Below are positions 42,936 to 51,323 of a stretch of 64,000 bases of DNA, in pieces (positions within the stretch are counted from its first letter, which is position 1; each line of letters starts with the position of its first letter). The stretch lies in assembly GCA_013112635.1 (NCBI GenBank), contig JABFGF010000007.1:124001-188000 (forward strand). The letters run 5' to 3'. Position numbers and translations under genes: made by a program. The notes beneath the pieces were generated by a model that was given only the letters and a program-made list of their open reading frames with translations, made no database searches and was not told the origin of the DNA. This DNA comes from Calditrichota bacterium. GTDB lineage: Bacteria; Calditrichota; Calditrichia; Calditrichales; J004.

Positions 42936-44105
42936 ATGAAGAAAGTTATTCTATTATGTTTAATAATTATTACATCCATTTGGGGTCAGAACACAGACGA
43001 TCTCAAAAAAAAGATAGACAGGGTCCAGCCTGGGGATAGCCGGTTTTTGTTGCGTGGCTATGCGCATTCAGGGCTTGAAGTTCTTGATGATGAATCAAGT
43101 TTTGTTGGGGGAAGCTTTAATCCAATTTTTTTATGGCAGCAGTCAGACAGGTTACTTTTTGAAGCAGAATTGGAACTGGAATTGGAAGACGGTGAAACTC
43201 ATCTCGCGCTAGAGTATGCAAACATGTCATATATACTTAATGATTATGCTACGATCCGATTAGGTAAATTTTTAATGCCATTTGGTACATTTGCCGAACG
43301 GCTGCATCCGAGGTGGATCAACCGTCTACCATCAAATCCTTTGGGATTTGGACATGAAAGTGTAGGTCCTGCCCGTGATTTAGGAATAGAATTACGTGGA
43401 GGCTCTGATTTAGGAACAGGAAAAATTAATTATTCTGTATATGTTTCAAACGGCCCGGGACTGAACGATGGAACAGATCCTGAGCTCGAAGCTGAGGAAG
43501 CAGGAATGTTAAATTATGATAATTCAGATGATAATAATCCTAATAAGGCCATCGGAGGAAGACTGGGTATTTTGCCTTTAAGCAATTCAAGCATCGAGAT
43601 CGGGATCTCCGGACAATATGCAAAAGTTGGCAATCATGATTCTGACTTTGAAGATATAGGTGCTCTTTTATACGCATTTGATTTTTCTTATGTAAATAAG
43701 ATTAATTTTTTAAAAGGATTTGTGGATATTAAAGGGCAGTTTAATGGTGTAGATGTTGACCAGGCAAATTACCTTAATGGAGAGGATTCCAGTTCTTATC
43801 GTTTTGATAACTTAAGCCAAGCGTATTATGTGCAGCTATCATATCGCCCAGCCAATATCGGACTTTCATTTTTTGAGGATCTTGAGTTTGTTGGACGCTA
43901 CTCTTCACTGGATTTCCCGGAAGGCGCTTTATGGGAAGGACATGAAACACAATATGCATTTGGGATTAATTATTGGCTTGATTGGAGAACAGTTATAAAA
44001 CTCTCATATCAAACTGAAGAATCAGAAGGCGGACATGGCGATGAAGCAGCAGATGCTCATGCATCCAGCGATGCTATCTTGCTGCATTGGTCGTTTGGAT
44101 TCTAA
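42936..44105 (+). CDS. Outer-membrane porin-like barrel
   Basis: Protein of 389 residues with a signal peptide ending SIWGQ, a short helical/coiled segment (DDLKKKIDRVQ), then a barrel of about 16 strands. The fragment 'ATIRLGKFLMPFGTFAERLHPRW' is typical of phosphate-selective-porin-like or general porin families of FCB bacteria; 'ARDLGIELRGG' and the C-terminal LLHWSFGF with terminal Phe support outer-membrane insertion. The tail contains GGHGDEAADAHAS. It gives a diffusion or export pore; the solute is unknown. Confidence 0.7.
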   Translation: MKKVILLCLIIITSIWGQNTDDLKKKIDRVQPGDSRFLLRGYAHSGLEVLDDESSFVGGSFNPIFLWQQSDRLLFEAELELELEDGETHLALEYANMSYILNDYATIRLGKFLMPFGTFAERLHPRWINRLPSNPLGFGHESVGPARDLGIELRGGSDLGTGKINYSVYVSNGPGLNDGTDPELEAEEAGMLNYDNSDDNNPNKAIGGRLGILPLSNSSIEIGISGQYAKVGNHDSDFEDIGALLYAFDFSYVNKINFLKGFVDIKGQFNGVDVDQANYLNGEDSSSYRFDNLSQAYYVQLSYRPANIGLSFFEDLEFVGRYSSLDFPEGALWEGHETQYAFGINYWLDWRTVIKLSYQTEESEGGHGDEAADAHASSDAILLHWSFGF

Positions 44106-44126
44106 CACATTTAAAAGGAGATCATC

Positions 44127-44405
44127 ATGAAATTAAAAGGTATAAGATTATTCGGAATTTCTGGGTTTTTAATGCTTTCCATTCTATTTATAAGCGAAAG
44201 CTGTACAACTGCACCCAAAGGAACCCAACAAAAACCAGGTGCGCTATTATGGGGAGAGAATTGTGTTCGCTGCCATAATGGGCCGTCACCAACAGCATTT
44301 AGTGATGTTCAATGGGAAACAATTGCTATGCATATGCGGGTACGGGCAAGCTTAACTGCAGTTGAAACGGAAAAAGTTGTTGAATTCTTAAAAATGGCAA
44401 ACTAA
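44127..44405 (+). CDS. Small lipoprotein cytochrome c
   Basis: Protein of 92 residues: lipobox SESC at about 25-28, then one haem c motif CVRCH (about residue 51) in LLWGENCVRCHNGPSP, followed by 'WETIAMHMRVRASLTAVETE', where a Met or His may be the second ligand. This short type resembles domains of cytochrome c found in nitrogen and copper-linked clusters. A GGAG site precedes the ATG. It is probably an electron carrier anchored in the membrane. Confidence 0.72.
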   Translation: MKLKGIRLFGISGFLMLSILFISESCTTAPKGTQQKPGALLWGENCVRCHNGPSPTAFSDVQWETIAMHMRVRASLTAVETEKVVEFLKMAN

Positions 44406-44418
44406 ATAAGGAATTTAC

Positions 44419-44805
44419 ATGAGTTATTATTTTTCAAAAACAGTAGCATATTCCTATAATGAGGCAATTGAAAAGGTAACTAATCTTTTGCAACAACGAG
44501 GGTTTGGTATTTTAACAGAAATTGATGTTCAGGCAACATTAAAGAAAAAGCTGGATGTAGATTTTAATAAATACATTATTCTTGGTGCATGTAATCCACC
44601 ATTTGCATATAAAGCATTACAAGGAGAGAATAAAATAGGCACAATGCTGCCTTGTAATGTAATTGTTCAGGAAATCGGTGATGGTGAGGTTGAAGTTTCT
44701 GCAGTAGATCCAATGGCGTCAATGATGGCAGTTGAAAATCCGGAACTTGAAGAAATAGCATTGGAAATAGGAAACTTATTATCTGAAGTGATTGAAGAGT
44801 TGTAA
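44419..44805 (+). CDS. DUF302 family protein
   Basis: Cytoplasmic protein of 128 residues with the DUF302 signature: 'SYNEAIEKVTNLLQQRGFGILTEIDV', 'KYIILGACNPPFAYKAL', 'LPCNVIVQE' and 'VDPMASM'. The family is common beside copper and stress genes. The conserved Cys in GACNP and LPCN are present. The biochemical role is not firmly known; metal binding has been suggested. It is the last gene of the run starting at 32293. Confidence 0.85.
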   Translation: MSYYFSKTVAYSYNEAIEKVTNLLQQRGFGILTEIDVQATLKKKLDVDFNKYIILGACNPPFAYKALQGENKIGTMLPCNVIVQEIGDGEVEVSAVDPMASMMAVENPELEEIALEIGNLLSEVIEEL

Positions 44806-44823
44806 TGAAAGTGAATTGATTTT

Positions 44824-44858
44824 GGGAGTCAACATTATAAACGAATATGGCGACTCCC
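44824..44858 (+). terminator. Hairpin after the Cus operon
   Basis: GGGAGTC / GACTCCC with a 21-base loop about 20 bases after the DUF302 stop. No T-run follows, so it may be a processing or attenuating hairpin rather than a full terminator. Confidence 0.45.
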
Positions 44859-44926
44859 GAATTTCATTATGATTAAAGCCCAATACAAAATCGTATTTGA
44901 TAAAAGATGATAGGAGGACAATAACT

Positions 44927-45349
44927 ATGGCAAAAACTAAAAGGAAAAAACGAAATTATCCTACAAATAAAAGAAAAAAATATTCAGGTCCCACTTTGAA
45001 TCAAATTTTAATAGCTGCCGGAATATTAGCTGCGGCTTTCCTTTATATTATTTATGGTGATATTGCAAAAAGCGAACGCATACATAGTTTACAAACCTTG
45101 GTTGAAAATAAAAGCAACGATCATAAATTGGAAACAAATGTATTGGAAATTGCAACAAAGTTTGTTTGTTCATGCGGAGAGTGCAAAAAAAAATCCCTCG
45201 ATATATGTAAATGTGATGTAGCAATTCGTGAACGGCAGTTTATAAGGGAAAAATTAATAAAAAAAGAGCATCCTGATAGTATAATCGTAGCTCTAAACAG
45301 AGAATATGGTTTAATAAAGCCCCACTTTAAAGATAAATACATTCCTTAA
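44927..45349 (+). CDS. Membrane protein with CcmH-like five-Cys domain
   Basis: Protein of 140 residues from ATG 44927, right after AGGAGG. A very basic N-terminus (KTKRKKRNY, KRKKY) precedes one membrane segment (about 27-45) and a domain with five Cys at 81, 83, 86, 94 and 96 (CSCGECKKKSLDICKC), then IRERQFIREKL and IIVALNREYGLIKP. The same domain, with identical Cys spacing, occurs twice in the protein at 48489. The part after the Cys recalls CcmH (three helices, 'LVARYGDFV'-like end), but CcmH has only a CxxC. I infer a metal- or thiol-handling domain. Confidence 0.6.
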   Translation: MAKTKRKKRNYPTNKRKKYSGPTLNQILIAAGILAAAFLYIIYGDIAKSERIHSLQTLVENKSNDHKLETNVLEIATKFVCSCGECKKKSLDICKCDVAIRERQFIREKLIKKEHPDSIIVALNREYGLIKPHFKDKYIP

Positions 45350-45423
45350 AACTTTTAATTCGAGCATGAATGAATTACTAAAGCCAACCATCCAAACAAT
45401 CTGTTTGATCAATAAATTTCATT

Positions 45424-45462
45424 TGTAGGATATTCTCCAACTCCTTGTAGAATAATCTTCTA
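45424..45462. promoter_or_regulatory. Paired activator sites before the CcmF cluster
   Basis: TGTAGGATATTCTCCA at 45424-45439 (14 of 16 bases as in the perfect site at 32106) and TGTAGAATAATCTTCT at 45446-45461 (13 of 16). They lie 73-111 bp before the -24 element at 45535. The arrangement of two sites upstream of sigma-54-like elements is the same as in the Cus promoter. Confidence 0.65.
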
Positions 45463-45534
45463 TTTCACAATTGTATCCCTCCTGTATCTCATGATGAACC
45501 CTATAAAATAAGCACAACTAATATTTGTGAAAAC

Positions 45535-45549
45535 TGGCACTTAATTTGT
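45535..45549 (+). promoter_or_regulatory. Sigma-54-like -24/-12 promoter of the CcmF cluster
   Basis: TGGCAC-TTAAT-TTGT with perfect -24 box and spacing. The -12 box differs from TTGC in the last base, as it does at 32239. The expected transcript start is near 45560, about 57 bases before the first gene. Confidence 0.65.
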
Positions 45550-45616
45550 AAAAGAGATTAAAAAGCCTGAAACAGGATAATATTTTTAAACACATTATAA
45601 ATAGAAACTTTACCCT

Positions 45617-46189
45617 ATGAAACTAACATATCCTTCCCCTCCGTTAAAACAATTAAATAATGTAATTCGGCTTTCTATTTTGCTAATCGGGTTATCCATT
45701 CTTACAAGTTGTATGATGGGTATTCATAAATTAGGTCGGTTAACTGGTTCTGAAATAGCTAAATCGGAGCAATTGAACGAATCAGGGTTGATCGATCAGC
45801 TTATAGATAATGCAATTAAAGACCTTTCTAAATCTGAAAAAAAGTCAATTGAATTTATAGCTGTTTGGGATATTAAATCACAAGGATCTGGTTTAGACAG
45901 TGAAAATGTTCGCCAGAAAATTATAAACAGTCTTGTAAATAATACTTCAATCAAAGTTGTGTCACGAGAACATCTTGATGAATTATTATCTGAACAAAGT
46001 CTTACGCTGACCGGCACAATAGATAGTACAAAGGCGGTAAAAATTGGTAGCCTAATTGGAGTACAGGGTTTTATAACAGGATATATTGCTAAACAAAAAG
46101 ACAAAATAGAATTGAGCCTCAGCCTGATTAAAACAAGTAGCGGGGAAGTTGTATGGTCTACTATTCAACAAGAAAAAACAACTTATTAA
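45617..46189 (+). CDS. CsgG/LpoB-like lipoprotein
   Basis: Lipoprotein of 190 residues (lipobox LTSC near residue 32). The mature part follows the CsgG/PEN-LpoB fold: 'IEFIAVWDIKSQGSGLDSENVRQKIINSLV' (strand, then helix), 'IKVVSREHLDELLSEQSL', 'AVKIGSLIGVQGFITGYI' and 'IELSLSLIKTSSGEVVWS'. Such proteins sit on the inner side of the outer membrane and build pores (CsgG) or activate enzymes (LpoB). Here it is the first gene of a cluster behind the second sigma-54-like promoter. Its task there is unknown; a bridge to the outer membrane is possible. Confidence 0.72.
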   Translation: MKLTYPSPPLKQLNNVIRLSILLIGLSILTSCMMGIHKLGRLTGSEIAKSEQLNESGLIDQLIDNAIKDLSKSEKKSIEFIAVWDIKSQGSGLDSENVRQKIINSLVNNTSIKVVSREHLDELLSEQSLTLTGTIDSTKAVKIGSLIGVQGFITGYIAKQKDKIELSLSLIKTSSGEVVWSTIQQEKTTY

Positions 46190-46218
46190 TATAGCTTTAT
46201 TGACTGAAAGGACAATAT

Positions 46219-48486
46219 ATGAAATTTGGAAACCTAAGTATCTATGTAGCACTGATTTCGATTATCTACTCTTCATGGTTTTATTACCAGGCACATAAAA
46301 CGGATAGAAACCATAAATCGAATAAGCAAAAAGATAACAATTTCAATCACAATATTAAGCACGCCCGCTTTGGGTTTTATGCAATGACAGCATGGATAAG
46401 TGTTGCTTCTTTCTATTTGTGGTACTTGATTTTTACTCACCAATTCCAGGTAGATTATATTTATAGATATACATCGAGTGACCTAGGGACAGGTTACTTG
46501 TTTTCTGCATTCTGGGCAGGGCAAGAGGGATCCTTTTTGTTTTGGGCTTTAATGATCGCTCTGATGGGTGTAATTTTCGTTCGATATGCTGAAAAGCTTG
46601 AATCCATTTCGATGTTGACAGTAAATATCGTTCAGGGCGCATTTCTTCTATTGCTGATTAAAGCAAATCCATTTGCCCTGTCTGGCAGTATTCCTCCAGA
46701 AGGCGCAGGACTGAATCCTTTATTGCAAAATCCATGGATGGTTATTCACCCTCCAATTTTATTCCTGGGGTATGCGGCTACAACAGTTCCATTCGCGATT
46801 GCCATAGCTGCTTTACTAAATCGTGATTTTAAAGAATGGATTAAAATTGCTTTTCCATGGACGTTATTTGCGTCAATTACGATGGGGGCAGGCATAATAA
46901 TTGGTGGTTATTGGGCATATAAAGTTTTAGGCTGGGGTGGATATTGGGGATGGGATCCTGTTGAGAATTCATCACTAATTGCCTGGCTTGTGGTATTGGC
47001 TCTTTTTCACGGTTTGCTGGTCAGTCGTTTTAGGGAAGGTTTTCAAAAAACTAACTTTGCTTTGGCAATATTAAGTTTTGCCCTTGTTCTTTATGCAACG
47101 TTTTTAACACGAAGCGGGGTCCTTGCCGATTTTTCTGTACACTCTTTTCAAGATTTAGGTATTAATGGCATTTTGACACTTTATATACTTGCTTCTTTAT
47201 TAGTGGGATTTGCATTACTGTACCAAAGAAAAAATGAAATTCCCTTTGTAGGGATATCTTTTGACAGTCTTACAAAAGAAAACATCCTGGTAATTGCTGT
47301 TTTGATCATTGTTACCAGTGCATTTTTTATTCTTTTGGGTACTTCCTCACCCTTAATTACTGAATTACTTGGAAAACCAGCCCAGGTTAATATTTCTTTT
47401 TATAATAGAATTAATTTACCAATTGGGATTTTGATGTCACTCTCTTTAGGCATAGCCCCTGTATTATTATGGAAGACTGAAGAACTAAAAACAGTTATTT
47501 CTAAGCTTTCTGTATCTGTTATAATTGCCGGTCTCAGTGCAGTTGTAGCAATTAGCTTTGGTATGGTGAGTATATTGAATACTATATTTCTTATATCAGC
47601 CGTGTTTGCTTTTTCCAGTAATATGATGGTTCTGATTCAAAATATAAAATATGGTTGGAAATTGATTGTTGCGCCTCTTGCACATGTTGGTGTTGCTTTA
47701 ATGTTAGTAGGAATTATTATTTCCGGAGTCTTTGATAAATCCGAAAGAGTAGTTTTAACTGAAAACACAGCTAATAATGTTCTAGGCTATGATTTGCTTT
47801 ACAAGGGAAAATACAATGGTCCGGATGGAAAAAATGGTGTGTTAATTGAAGTGAAGAACGGCAATTCAAAATTTACGGCAAATCCGCGTTTGTATCAAAA
47901 TAGCTACACTAAAAGTGAAATGCGTGAACCCCATGTTGAAGAAAATTTCTTAAGTGATTTGTACATCGCTCCTTTACAAGTAATGGATAAAACGGAAGCA
48001 GGGAAAGAAAATACACTTACAATGAAGAAAGGCGAAAAAAAGCAATTCGCAGGTTATGATGTCCAGTTTAGCAGCTTTGATATGGACAACCATGAACAAA
48101 TAGAAGGAGACTTCAAAGTAGCTGCGGTTCTTCAATTTAGTAAAGACAATGAAACATTCGAAGTAAAGCCGGCAATCGTTTTAAAAGGGCAAGAAAAAAT
48201 TAATGAGCCGGCCCATCTTCCTTTTATTAAAAATCAGAATTCAAAAGCCCAAATATCATTAAGTGGTATGAATCCTGATACAAAAAATATACAACTTTCT
48301 TTTGAAGGCCTTAATGAAGAAAAACCGGTTAAGGAAAAGTCAAGTCAGATTGTTGTTGAAGTTAGCAATAAACCTTTTATGAGTATGCTTTGGATTGGAA
48401 CTATACTACTTACATTAGGAACAATACTAGCAATGAAGAGGCGTACTTTAGATTTAAAAACCACAATACCTAGTGGGGGACAATAA
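46219..48486 (+). CDS. ccmF: Cytochrome c maturation protein CcmF
   Basis: Polytopic protein of 755 residues, somewhat longer than usual (~650). The tryptophan-rich haem-binding WWD region is perfect (VLGWGGYWGWDPVENSS, about 233-250), as are NPFAL, NPLLQNPWMVIHPP (P-His region) and THQFQVDYIYRYTSSDL at the N-terminus. At least 14 membrane segments are followed by a periplasmic domain (about 510-725) and a last segment. CcmF, with CcmH, ligates haem to apocytochrome c. Other Ccm genes (CcmA, B, C, E) are absent from this window; the partners next door are the five-Cys proteins. Confidence 0.9.
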   Translation: MKFGNLSIYVALISIIYSSWFYYQAHKTDRNHKSNKQKDNNFNHNIKHARFGFYAMTAWISVASFYLWYLIFTHQFQVDYIYRYTSSDLGTGYLFSAFWAGQEGSFLFWALMIALMGVIFVRYAEKLESISMLTVNIVQGAFLLLLIKANPFALSGSIPPEGAGLNPLLQNPWMVIHPPILFLGYAATTVPFAIAIAALLNRDFKEWIKIAFPWTLFASITMGAGIIIGGYWAYKVLGWGGYWGWDPVENSSLIAWLVVLALFHGLLVSRFREGFQKTNFALAILSFALVLYATFLTRSGVLADFSVHSFQDLGINGILTLYILASLLVGFALLYQRKNEIPFVGISFDSLTKENILVIAVLIIVTSAFFILLGTSSPLITELLGKPAQVNISFYNRINLPIGILMSLSLGIAPVLLWKTEELKTVISKLSVSVIIAGLSAVVAISFGMVSILNTIFLISAVFAFSSNMMVLIQNIKYGWKLIVAPLAHVGVALMLVGIIISGVFDKSERVVLTENTANNVLGYDLLYKGKYNGPDGKNGVLIEVKNGNSKFTANPRLYQNSYTKSEMREPHVEENFLSDLYIAPLQVMDKTEAGKENTLTMKKGEKKQFAGYDVQFSSFDMDNHEQIEGDFKVAAVLQFSKDNETFEVKPAIVLKGQEKINEPAHLPFIKNQNSKAQISLSGMNPDTKNIQLSFEGLNEEKPVKEKSSQIVVEVSNKPFMSMLWIGTILLTLGTILAMKRRTLDLKTTIPSGGQ

Positions 48487-48488
48487 TT

Positions 48489-49406
48489 ATGGAAGAGAAT
48501 AAAATATGCCAAAGCTGCAATGCTCGAAATAGAATAGATGCAAAATTTTGTGATGAATGCGGTAATGAGCTACTTCTGGGTGAGGATAAAAAGAAATGTG
48601 AAAATTGCGATTTTCCAAATAATGATGATTCAAAATTTTGTTTTAAATGTGGTGAGAAGTTTAAACAAAAAGAGATTCCCAAAAAGTTAAAACAAAAGCA
48701 ACAGAATAGAGAAGCAAGGGGAAAAAAACAAGTTCAGACAAAACAGTCATCTCAACCGTTAAAAATTGTATTAATAGCGGTGGTAGCAATTGCTGCTTAT
48801 TTCCTGGCTTTCAATGATAATCAACCTCAAACTGCTCAGAGAACTGTGCAAACATCACGAATTGTTGAGCAAAAACTTGCTGATCCTGTAATGGAAACTG
48901 CGGCAATGGATATCGCCTCTAAATTTATTTGTTCTTGCGGCACCTGCGGTGAACAACCTTTAAATACCTGCACATGTGAAGTTGCTCAAACAGAAAGACA
49001 ATTTATTCGCAACGGTCTGCAAAATAAAATGGATCAAGAAACAATAATCAAGTCTGTCAATTCTAAATACGGCTGGATAAAACCGGAATTTGCAGCTCAA
49101 TATGGCCCGGGAAAGTTTAAATTAGGCTCAAACCAAAAAACACTTTTAACACCGGGTTTAGATATTATGGCCCAGAAAAATGAAATGAAAGTGGCATCTT
49201 TCGCTGATCGCCAAGCCATTATATCAAGCTTTGCCTGTACATGTGGACAATGTCAGATTGACGAGCTAAAAGATTGCAGTTGTAATCATCCTGGTGGTGC
49301 AATAGAAGTTAAAAAATATATTGATCAAAAAATCCAGGAAGAAAAATATACAAAAGAAAACATAATCCAACTTGTGGAAGCACAATATGGAGCAAGAATT
49401 AGATAA
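48489..49406 (+). CDS. Double zinc-ribbon, membrane anchor and tandem five-Cys domains
   Basis: Protein of 305 residues. Two zinc ribbons at the N-terminus (CQSCNARNRIDAKFCDEC, then CENCDFPNNDDSKFCFKC), a charged linker, one membrane segment (about 95-110), and then two copies of the five-Cys CcmH-like domain: CSCGTCGEQPLNTCTC and CTCGQCQIDELKDCSC, each followed by a helical part (IIKSVNSKYGWIKP; IIQLVEAQYGARI). The spacing C-x-C-G-x-C-x4-L-x2-C-x-C is identical in all three copies of the window. It starts two bases after ccmF. I infer a CcmH-like partner in haem or metal delivery. Confidence 0.65.
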   Translation: MEENKICQSCNARNRIDAKFCDECGNELLLGEDKKKCENCDFPNNDDSKFCFKCGEKFKQKEIPKKLKQKQQNREARGKKQVQTKQSSQPLKIVLIAVVAIAAYFLAFNDNQPQTAQRTVQTSRIVEQKLADPVMETAAMDIASKFICSCGTCGEQPLNTCTCEVAQTERQFIRNGLQNKMDQETIIKSVNSKYGWIKPEFAAQYGPGKFKLGSNQKTLLTPGLDIMAQKNEMKVASFADRQAIISSFACTCGQCQIDELKDCSCNHPGGAIEVKKYIDQKIQEEKYTKENIIQLVEAQYGARIR

Positions 49407-49416
49407 GGAGAGTAAC

Positions 49417-50121
49417 ATGGCATATTTTTGCACCTACTGCGGTAAGCAGCTTACTGAAAACGCAAAGTTTTGTAATAATTGCGGAAATGAGATTAAAGAA
49501 AATAAATCTGAAGAAGATAAAAAAAACAGATCAGTCAATAAACCAAATTTTTCATTAAAACGGCAAAAAGTATTGTCTAAGAACAATACCAAGCCTGGTA
49601 ATAAAAAAACGGTTTATTCTATTATTTCTGTTTTAGCACTAATGGGTTTTGCGGCTTTTTATGATAGTCTGCCTGCATTAGCCAATCCGGTTATTGAAAA
49701 GCAGCCGGTTGTAGTAGCTGAATTTAAATATCCAAATTTACCAAAGCGAATGTCAGCAACTAAGGCAACAGTTCGGGATGGAAAAATTGTCATCCCATTT
49801 GATGCTTTAAAAAAAGAAAAGTTCTTAAAATTTAATTATTCATCAAATAATTTAAACACACCACTTCTGGCTTACATATCAGAAGAAGGAAAAGTAGTTA
49901 CTGCTGTAAGCATGTGTGAACCATGTAATTCAACAACATTTCATATTCGTGGTGACCAACTGGTCTGTAATTCATGCGGTACAACCTGGGAGCTGGACAA
50001 CTTAAATGGTCTTGAAGGTTCATGTCAGAAATATCCACCGGATGCGTTGCCCAGTATAGTTGTTGGAAACGAAATCCAAATAGACGAATCTCTTGTTGCC
50101 AATTGGCGGCGAAGAATATGA
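49417..50121 (+). CDS. Zinc-ribbon DUF2318 membrane protein
   Basis: Protein of 234 residues from ATG 49417 (AAGGAGAG upstream; an upstream ATG at 49372 is not needed). N-terminal zinc ribbon FCTYCGKQLTENAKFCNNCG, one membrane segment (about 68-86), then a DUF2318 domain: KIVIPFDAL, 'VSMCEPCNSTTFHIRGDQLVCNSCGTTWELDNLNG' in sense, 'SCQKYPPDALP' at the end. DUF2318 proteins are known from iron/copper loci with P19 and ABC transporters (for example in Campylobacter, as I recall). The CxxC pairs probably hold a metal or redox centre outside the membrane. Confidence 0.75.
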   Translation: MAYFCTYCGKQLTENAKFCNNCGNEIKENKSEEDKKNRSVNKPNFSLKRQKVLSKNNTKPGNKKTVYSIISVLALMGFAAFYDSLPALANPVIEKQPVVVAEFKYPNLPKRMSATKATVRDGKIVIPFDALKKEKFLKFNYSSNNLNTPLLAYISEEGKVVTAVSMCEPCNSTTFHIRGDQLVCNSCGTTWELDNLNGLEGSCQKYPPDALPSIVVGNEIQIDESLVANWRRRI

Positions 50122-50131
50122 GGGGTGAAAA

Positions 50132-51289
50132 ATGAAGTTATATAACATTTCGCTCAACAGTCTTTGGCGCCGTAAAGCACGTATGTTTTTTCTATTAGTG
50201 GGGCTGCTTATTGCTGTAAGCACAGTTGTAATATTATTGAATATTTCTCAAACGATGAACAGTGATATTGCCAATAAGCTTGATGAATATGGCGCGAATA
50301 TTTTAATCGTTCCACTATCGGATGAACTCTCTCTTTCATATGGAGGAATGACTGTATCAGGAGTGTCATTTGATGTAAAACCACTGCAACAAGTTGATAT
50401 TTCTAAAATTAAACAAATAAAAAACAAAGATAATATTAAGATTATCTCTCCCAAGCTGCTTAATGTAACAGACATTCAACAAAAAAAGGTAATGGTGGTT
50501 GGTGTTGATTTTGAGCAGGAACTGGCATTAAAAAAATGGTGGTCAATAATTGGGAAAGCTCCCAGAGAAAAAGACGAAGCTTTGATTGGAGCAGAAGTTA
50601 AAAAGAAACTAAATCTCGGTCTTGACCAGGCCATCTTAATAAATGGCGAACCTTTTAAAATAAAAGGTATCCTTGAAGAAAGCGGTTCTCAGGATGATCA
50701 GCTCGTTTTAATCGACCTTAATCGAGCACAACAATTGTTTAAAAAGGAATCCGCCATAAGCCTTATTGAAGTTGCCGCATTATGTTATGATTGCCCGATT
50801 GAGGAAATAGTCGCTCAAACATCAGAGCAGTTGCCAGGGGCAAAGGTAACTGCTATTCAGCAAACTATTAAAACAAAAATGAAATCAATTAATCAATTTG
50901 AGAATTTTTCAATGGGTATTTCAATTGTAATCCTTCTGGTAGCAGGACTTATTGTTTTTACAACTATGAGTGCATCGGTAAATGAGCGTAAAAGGGAAAT
51001 CGGTATTTTCAGGGCAATTGGATATCGGCGATCACATATAATCCAGATTATACTGCAGGAAGCTCTACTGCTTAGTAGTATCGCGGGGGTTTTCGGTTAC
51101 TTTTTTGGTTTACTGATTTCAATATTTGCCGCCCCAATGATAGGAGCAGATTCTGTCAGCATATCGATAAATTTTAATATGATTGCTCTCTCTTTGCTGA
51201 TATCAACTTTTATCGGAATCGGTGCAAGTCTTTATCCATCGATTAAAGCTTCGAGGCTTGATCCAACTATTGCTCTGCAGTCGATATAA
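50132..51289 (+). CDS. MacB/FtsX-type ABC permease
   Basis: Protein of 385 residues: one N-terminal membrane segment (about 15-38), a large periplasmic MacB-PCD domain (about 40-260), and three membrane segments at the C-terminus (FtsX domain, with NERKREIGIFRAIGYRRSHI, the usual 'kreiGi.rAiG' coupling region). The periplasmic domain carries 'AALCYDCPIEEIVAQ', a CxxC that I associate with permeases next to DUF2318 genes. It works by mechanotransmission rather than transport through the membrane. It lies 10 bases after the DUF2318 gene. Confidence 0.85.
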   Translation: MKLYNISLNSLWRRKARMFFLLVGLLIAVSTVVILLNISQTMNSDIANKLDEYGANILIVPLSDELSLSYGGMTVSGVSFDVKPLQQVDISKIKQIKNKDNIKIISPKLLNVTDIQQKKVMVVGVDFEQELALKKWWSIIGKAPREKDEALIGAEVKKKLNLGLDQAILINGEPFKIKGILEESGSQDDQLVLIDLNRAQQLFKKESAISLIEVAALCYDCPIEEIVAQTSEQLPGAKVTAIQQTIKTKMKSINQFENFSMGISIVILLVAGLIVFTTMSASVNERKREIGIFRAIGYRRSHIIQIILQEALLLSSIAGVFGYFFGLLISIFAAPMIGADSVSISINFNMIALSLLISTFIGIGASLYPSIKASRLDPTIALQSI

Positions 51290-51323
51290 CTAAAAAAACA
51301 GAAATGTGATTCAGGAAATAAAC

